Source: Streptantibioticus silvisoli
Lineage (GTDB): Bacteria > Actinomycetota > Actinomycetes > Streptomycetales > Streptomycetaceae
Direction: 5' to 3'
Assembly (NCBI RefSeq): GCF_027947535.2
Contig: NZ_JAAGKO020000011.1
Span: 105,475 to 169,474, forward strand
DNA length: 64,000 nucleotides
A program made the translations under genes and the position numbers. Within the stretch, counting starts at the first letter, position 1. Every line of letters begins with the position of its first letter. The notes beneath the pieces were generated by a model, which saw nothing but the letters and a program-made list of their open reading frames with translations, was not told the origin of the DNA and ran no database searches. Shown here piece by piece: positions 60,858-64,000 of the stretch.

Positions 60858-61556
60858 TCAGAGGTCGGCGGTGGGGTCCTCGCCGCGGTCGAGGGCCTTC
60901 CAGATCTCGCCGGGGGCCTCGGGGTCGGGGGCCTTGCGGGGGGCGCGGCGCGGCCGGGGGGTGCCGTCGCGTTCGTAACGGGAGGACATGGCCGGCCAGG
61001 AGCCGCCACGGGCCACGGCGATCAGCCCGGAGCACAGCAGCAGCAGGCCGCCGGCCGCAGCGACCCAGGGCCAGCCGCTGTGCGAGGCGTGCTGGACGGT
61101 GGTGGCGGTCAGACCGCTGGCCTTGGCCGCCGCGGCGTCCAGCGCGCCGGTGCCGGACGCGCCGGCGACCGCGGTCCACAGCACGCCGGCGCCGCACACC
61201 GCCAGCAGGACGGAGACCACGACACGGCCGGTGCGGCGGACCGCGAAGACGGCGACCAGCGCGGCCAGCCCGACCAGCGCCAGCGCGTCCGGGATGCCGG
61301 TCACCGCCTTGCCGCTGACGCTCACCGGTTCGTGCGCGCCCGCGACCGGCGCGGAACCGGTCGCCCAGGTCTCACCGGCCGCGAACAGCACGACGGCGGC
61401 GCCCACCGCGCCGAGCACCAGCGCCGCCGTGAGACTGCGCCGGCCCGATGACGGTGCCGCGTCCCGCGACACCGTGCCGTCAACCGGCTCGCCGCTCTGC
61501 GTCGCCTGGGGTGCGTCCTGCCGCGTTGCCTGGGGTGCGTCACTCACGTCGTCCAC
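60858..61556 (-). CDS. TIGR02234 family Trp-operon-associated membrane protein
   Basis: A 232-residue membrane protein with four hydrophobic segments in the order typical of TIGR02234 (about 45-65, 88-107, 115-135 and 172-190). Signatures: 'VLFAAGETWATG', 'VSVSGKAVTGIPDALALVGL', 'VRRTGRVVVSVLLAVCGAGV' and 'WPWVAAAGGLLLLCSGL'. The basic C-terminus ends 'EIWKALDRGEDPTADL', a conserved tail. The family is found beside trpE in actinobacteria and its function is unknown. GTG at 61556 with GGAGG upstream; another GTG three codons in is possible. A repeat array follows it. Confidence 0.88.
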   Translation of the reverse strand: MDDVSDAPQATRQDAPQATQSGEPVDGTVSRDAAPSSGRRSLTAALVLGAVGAAVVLFAAGETWATGSAPVAGAHEPVSVSGKAVTGIPDALALVGLAALVAVFAVRRTGRVVVSVLLAVCGAGVLWTAVAGASGTGALDAAAAKASGLTATTVQHASHSGWPWVAAAGGLLLLCSGLIAVARGGSWPAMSSRYERDGTPRPRRAPRKAPDPEAPGEIWKALDRGEDPTADL

Positions 61557-61682
61557 TATCGCCTCCACGCTCCGGGCCCCGGCACCCGGGGTGGGTGCGG
61601 GGGGATCGGGTGCGGGGTGCGGGGCGGCGTGGTGCGGGGGCGGGGAGCACCGGGGGGCAGGGGCGGTCGACGGAGGCGGGGG

Positions 61683-61903
61683 CACCGGACATCACAGCCG
61701 GTTGACGGAACCGAGGGCACCGGCGGCACAACCGACCGACGGGGAGGGATGCACCGGACGTCACAACCGGCCGACGGAGGCGGGGGCACCGGACGTGACA
61801 ACCGGCCGACGGAGGCGGGGGCACCCGACGTCACAACCGGCCGACGGAATCGGGGGCACCGGACGGAGACGGACGCCCCGGACGCGTCACAGCCGGTTGG
61901 CGG
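61683..61903. repeat. 35-bp tandem repeats seeded by the trpE 3' end
   Basis: Five 35-bp units (34 in one) begin CACCGGACGTCACAACCGGC at 61683, 61718, 61752, 61787 and 61822, with a partial at 61857. The trpE 3' end reads CCGGACGCGTCACAGCCGG at about 61879-61897 and its stop region (61887-61903) matches 61692-61708 with one mismatch, so the array seems to copy the gene terminus. No gene is present in 61557-61886. Confidence 0.88.
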
Positions 61904-63401
61904 TGGCCACCGCGCGCAGGACGGCGGCCGCCTTGTTGCGGCATTCGGCGTCCTCGGCGGCCGGGTCGGAGTCGGCGACCACTCCGGCGCCCGCCTGGAC
62001 GTACGCGGTGCCGTCGCGCAGGAGGGCGGTGCGGATGGCGATGGCGGTGTCGGAGTCGCCGGCGAAGTCCAGGTAGCCGACGCAGCCGCCGTACAGGCCG
62101 CGCCGGGTGGGTTCGAGTTCGTCGATGATCTGCAGGGCGCGCGGCTTGGGCGCCCCGGACAGCGTGCCGGCCGGGAAGCACGCGGTGAGCACGTCGAAGG
62201 CGGTGCGGCCCTCGGCGACCCGGCCGGTGACCGTGGAGACGATGTGCATGACGTGGCTGTAGCGCTCGACGGACATGAAGTCGACCACCTCGACGCTGCC
62301 CGGCTCGCAGACCCGGCCCAGGTCGTTGCGGCCGAGGTCGACCAGCATCAGGTGCTCGGCGCGTTCCTTGGGGTCGGCCAGCAGTTCGTCGGCGAGGGCG
62401 GCGTCCTCCTGCGGGGTGGTGCCGCGCGGCCGGGTGCCGGCGATCGGGTGGACCATCGCGCGGCCGTCCTCGACCTTGACCAGCGCTTCGGGCGAGGACC
62501 CGACGACGTCGAAGCCGTCGAACCGGAACAGGTACATGTACGGGCTCGGGTTAGTGGCCCGCAGCACCCGGTAGACGTCCACCGCGGCGGCCTCGCACGG
62601 CGTCTCGAACCGCTGCGACGGCACGACCTGGAACGCCTCACCGGCGCGGATACGCTCCTTGACCTCCTCGACCGCCTCCTGGTACGCCGGACCGCCCCAC
62701 AGCGCGGTGAACTCCGGCAGCTGCGACGGCGGCAGCTCGCACGGCCGGCTGTCCAGCGGCTGCGCCAGGTCGGCGGCCATCGCCTCCAGCCGCGCCACCG
62801 CGTCCGCGTACGCCTCGTCGACGCCGCTGGGACCGCCGTCGAGGTTGATGGCGTTGGCGATCAGCAGCACCGTGCCGTTCCAGTGGTCCAGGACCGCCAG
62901 GTCGGAGGTGAGCAGCATCGTCAGCTCGGGCAGCCCGAGGTCGTCCTTGGCGTGCTCGCCGATGTGCTTCTCCAGCCGCCGGACCACGTCGAACGCCAGG
63001 TATCCGACCATGCCGCCGTGGAACGGCGGCATGCCCGCGCTGTCGTGCAGGTCGCGCGGGGTGTGCAGGGCCTGGACGGTGGCCCGCAGCGCGGCCAGCG
63101 GATCGCCGTCGGTGGGCACGCCGACGGGCGGGTTCCCCAGCCAGTGCGCCTGCCCGTCGCGCTCGGTCAGCGCCGCCTCACTGCGCACCCCGATGAAGGA
63201 GTAGCGGGACCACGAGCGGCCGTGCTCGGCGGATTCGAGCAGGAACGTGCCCGGTCGCTCGCCGCTCAGCTTGCGGTAGAGGCCGATCGGCGTGTCGCCG
63301 TCCGCGAGCAGCCGCCGGGTGACCGGGATCACCCGGCGGTCCTGCGCGAGCCGACGGAAGGTGTCCAGGTCTGGAGTGAGAGTGGTGTTGCCCGGGGTCA
63401 T
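61887..63401 (-). CDS. trpE: anthranilate synthase component I
   Basis: A 504-residue chorismate-binding enzyme that makes anthranilate with a glutamine amidotransferase partner, not encoded here. The chorismate domain shows '[17 protein letters not shown]', '[20 protein letters not shown]', '[16 protein letters not shown]', '[20 protein letters not shown]' and '[20 protein letters not shown]'. The N-terminal '[16 protein letters not shown]' lies in the feedback site (usual LLES). There is no fused TrpG domain. ATG at 63401 has no ribosome-binding site, but TAGGAT is seven bases upstream, so a leaderless mRNA is likely. No Trp-rich leader peptide or attenuator was seen. Confidence 0.96.
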   Translation of the reverse strand: MTPGNTTLTPDLDTFRRLAQDRRVIPVTRRLLADGDTPIGLYRKLSGERPGTFLLESAEHGRSWSRYSFIGVRSEAALTERDGQAHWLGNPPVGVPTDGDPLAALRATVQALHTPRDLHDSAGMPPFHGGMVGYLAFDVVRRLEKHIGEHAKDDLGLPELTMLLTSDLAVLDHWNGTVLLIANAINLDGGPSGVDEAYADAVARLEAMAADLAQPLDSRPCELPPSQLPEFTALWGGPAYQEAVEEVKERIRAGEAFQVVPSQRFETPCEAAAVDVYRVLRATNPSPYMYLFRFDGFDVVGSSPEALVKVEDGRAMVHPIAGTRPRGTTPQEDAALADELLADPKERAEHLMLVDLGRNDLGRVCEPGSVEVVDFMSVERYSHVMHIVSTVTGRVAEGRTAFDVLTACFPAGTLSGAPKPRALQIIDELEPTRRGLYGGCVGYLDFAGDSDTAIAIRTALLRDGTAYVQAGAGVVADSDPAAEDAECRNKAAAVLRAVATANRL

Positions 63402-63407
63402 GCGCGA

Positions 63408-63413
63408 ATCCTA
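63408..63413 (-). promoter_or_regulatory. -10 element of leaderless trpE
   Basis: TAGGAT on the minus strand, ending seven bases before the ATG. The -35 region is weak (GGTCC-type). Confidence 0.45.
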
Positions 63414-63492
63414 GTGGCCCGCGCCCGACCGGACCGGGGGTCACCGGCCTGGCGGGCCGTCACCCGGGGAGCGGCCGTGTTGTGCGGGGCGG

Positions 63493-63545
63493 GCGATGTC
63501 CGGGGTGGGCCGGCGATGTCCGGGGTGGCACCCGTCCGGGGTGGG
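63493..63545. repeat. GTCCGGGGTGG direct repeats upstream of trpE
   Basis: GCGATGTCCGGGGTGG occurs at 63493-63508 and 63513-63528, and GTCCGGGGTGGG at 63534-63545: a period of about 20 bp. The hisI-trpE gap (183 bp) has no other content that I can support. Confidence 0.75.
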
Positions 63546-63584
63546 CCGGGTCCGGAGCGGCCGCGACCCCGGGGCCACGTCCCG

Positions 63585-63941
63585 TCAGCTCAGCGGGAGT
63601 CGGTCCGCGTCGAAGCAGGTGCGGTCGCCGGTGTGGCAGGCGGCACCGACCTGGTCGACCTTGACCAGGAGCGTGTCGCCGTCGCAGTCCAGGGCGACGG
63701 ACTTGACGTGCTGGACGTGGCCCGAGGTGTCGCCCTTGACCCAGTACTCCTGGCGGCTGCGGCTCCAGTACGTGCAACGGCCGGTGGTCAGCGTGCGGTG
63801 CAGCGCCTCGTCGTCCATCCAGCCGAGCATCAACACCTCACCGGTGTCGTACTGCTGGGCGACGGCGGGCACCAGGCCCTGGGAGTCACGCTTGAGGCGC
63901 GCGGCGACGGCCGGATCGAGCGGCGATGCGGGTGCTGGCAT
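63585..63941 (-). CDS. hisI: phosphoribosyl-AMP cyclohydrolase
   Basis: A 118-residue enzyme opening the purine ring of phosphoribosyl-AMP in histidine synthesis. '[20 protein letters not shown]', '[20 protein letters not shown]' and the metal site '[20 protein letters not shown]' (Asp/Cys) followed by 'TCF' are intact. It is the single-function form without the HisE domain. ATG at 63941. It lies upstream of trpE in the same direction, the standard actinobacterial order. Confidence 0.95.
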   Translation of the reverse strand: MPAPASPLDPAVAARLKRDSQGLVPAVAQQYDTGEVLMLGWMDDEALHRTLTTGRCTYWSRSRQEYWVKGDTSGHVQHVKSVALDCDGDTLLVKVDQVGAACHTGDRTCFDADRLPLS

Positions 63942-64000
63942 GCACCCATTGTCGCGCGGACCGGCGCGAACGCGGAATTACAGCGGCGTGGGAGGTGGTG

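Noticed and set aside
63402..63584. Tryptophan attenuator upstream of trpE
   Set aside because: No run of Trp codons and no paired hairpins with a T run; only 20-bp G-rich repeats are seen, and trpE looks leaderless.

Overview
The window is very GC-rich, with a strong G/C bias at third codon positions, GTG and TTG starts, and a mycothiol-type enzyme at the left edge. The gene order (uvrB, coaE, rpsA, polA, an ANTAR response regulator, pyk, gltBD, lgt, trpABMC, trpE, hisI) matches the conserved central-chromosome block of Streptomyces and close relatives, and also resembles the lgt-to-uvrB block of Mycobacterium. It is therefore a stretch of actinobacterial (very probably Streptomyces-type) core chromosome, not a plasmid or prophage. 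No insertion sequence, CRISPR array or rRNA was found. One tRNA, tRNA-Leu(CAA), is present.

Layout. 1-8 kb: the end of a mycothiol-dependent enzyme gene, a metallo-beta-lactamase-fold hydrolase, a tiny membrane peptide, DUF5302, a CtaG-like membrane protein, and a tellurium-resistance-type trio (TerC, a large TerD/FtsK-like hybrid, TerD). 8-16 kb: uvrB behind a DNA-damage-type promoter, DUF4241, an O6-alkylguanine methyltransferase, a TPR protein, a lipoprotein related to the dimethylformamidase large subunit, coaE, PAC2. 16-28 kb: secreted GH92 glycosidase, rpsA with a clear promoter and terminator, a methyltransferase, HrpB helicase, a secreted lytic transglycosylase and a DUF4184 membrane protein. 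28-38 kb: polA, an FdhF/YdeP-type molybdoenzyme, a hotdog thioesterase, pdtaR-like regulator, tRNA-Leu, a 1.7-kb low-complexity island, pyk. 38-46 kb: a desA/desB-like siderophore pair followed by a frameshifted gene remnant, pepN, an unrecognised zincin with a zinc ribbon, and a flavin-reductase-type protein. 46-64 kb: gltBD, a VIT1/CCC1 metal transporter, lgt, a DsbA-like protein and the tryptophan block trpE-TIGR02234-HGxxPAAW-DUF2752-trpC-trpM-trpB-trpA, with hisI at the right edge.

How the genes work together: trpE, trpC, trpB and trpA give four tryptophan-pathway enzymes (trpD and the glutamine amidotransferase subunit must lie elsewhere), interleaved with small membrane proteins typical of this locus. 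gltBD supplies glutamate and has a GlnR-like half operator upstream. uvrB and ogt deal with DNA damage, with polA some 15 kb away. The TerC/TerD genes form a metal or envelope-stress module. The desA/desB pair would make N-hydroxycadaverine-type precursors, but the acyltransferase and NIS synthetase normally next to them are absent.

The most unusual feature is the number of short tandem or dispersed repeat arrays in intergenic DNA. In at least five places (after the 21.5-kb methyltransferase, hrpB, the thioesterase, the trpM-like gene and trpE) the repeat unit matches the 3' end of the adjacent gene, including its stop codon. This suggests that the arrays grew by duplication of gene ends. Related minisatellites lie inside coding sequence (27-bp units in the TerD/FtsK gene).
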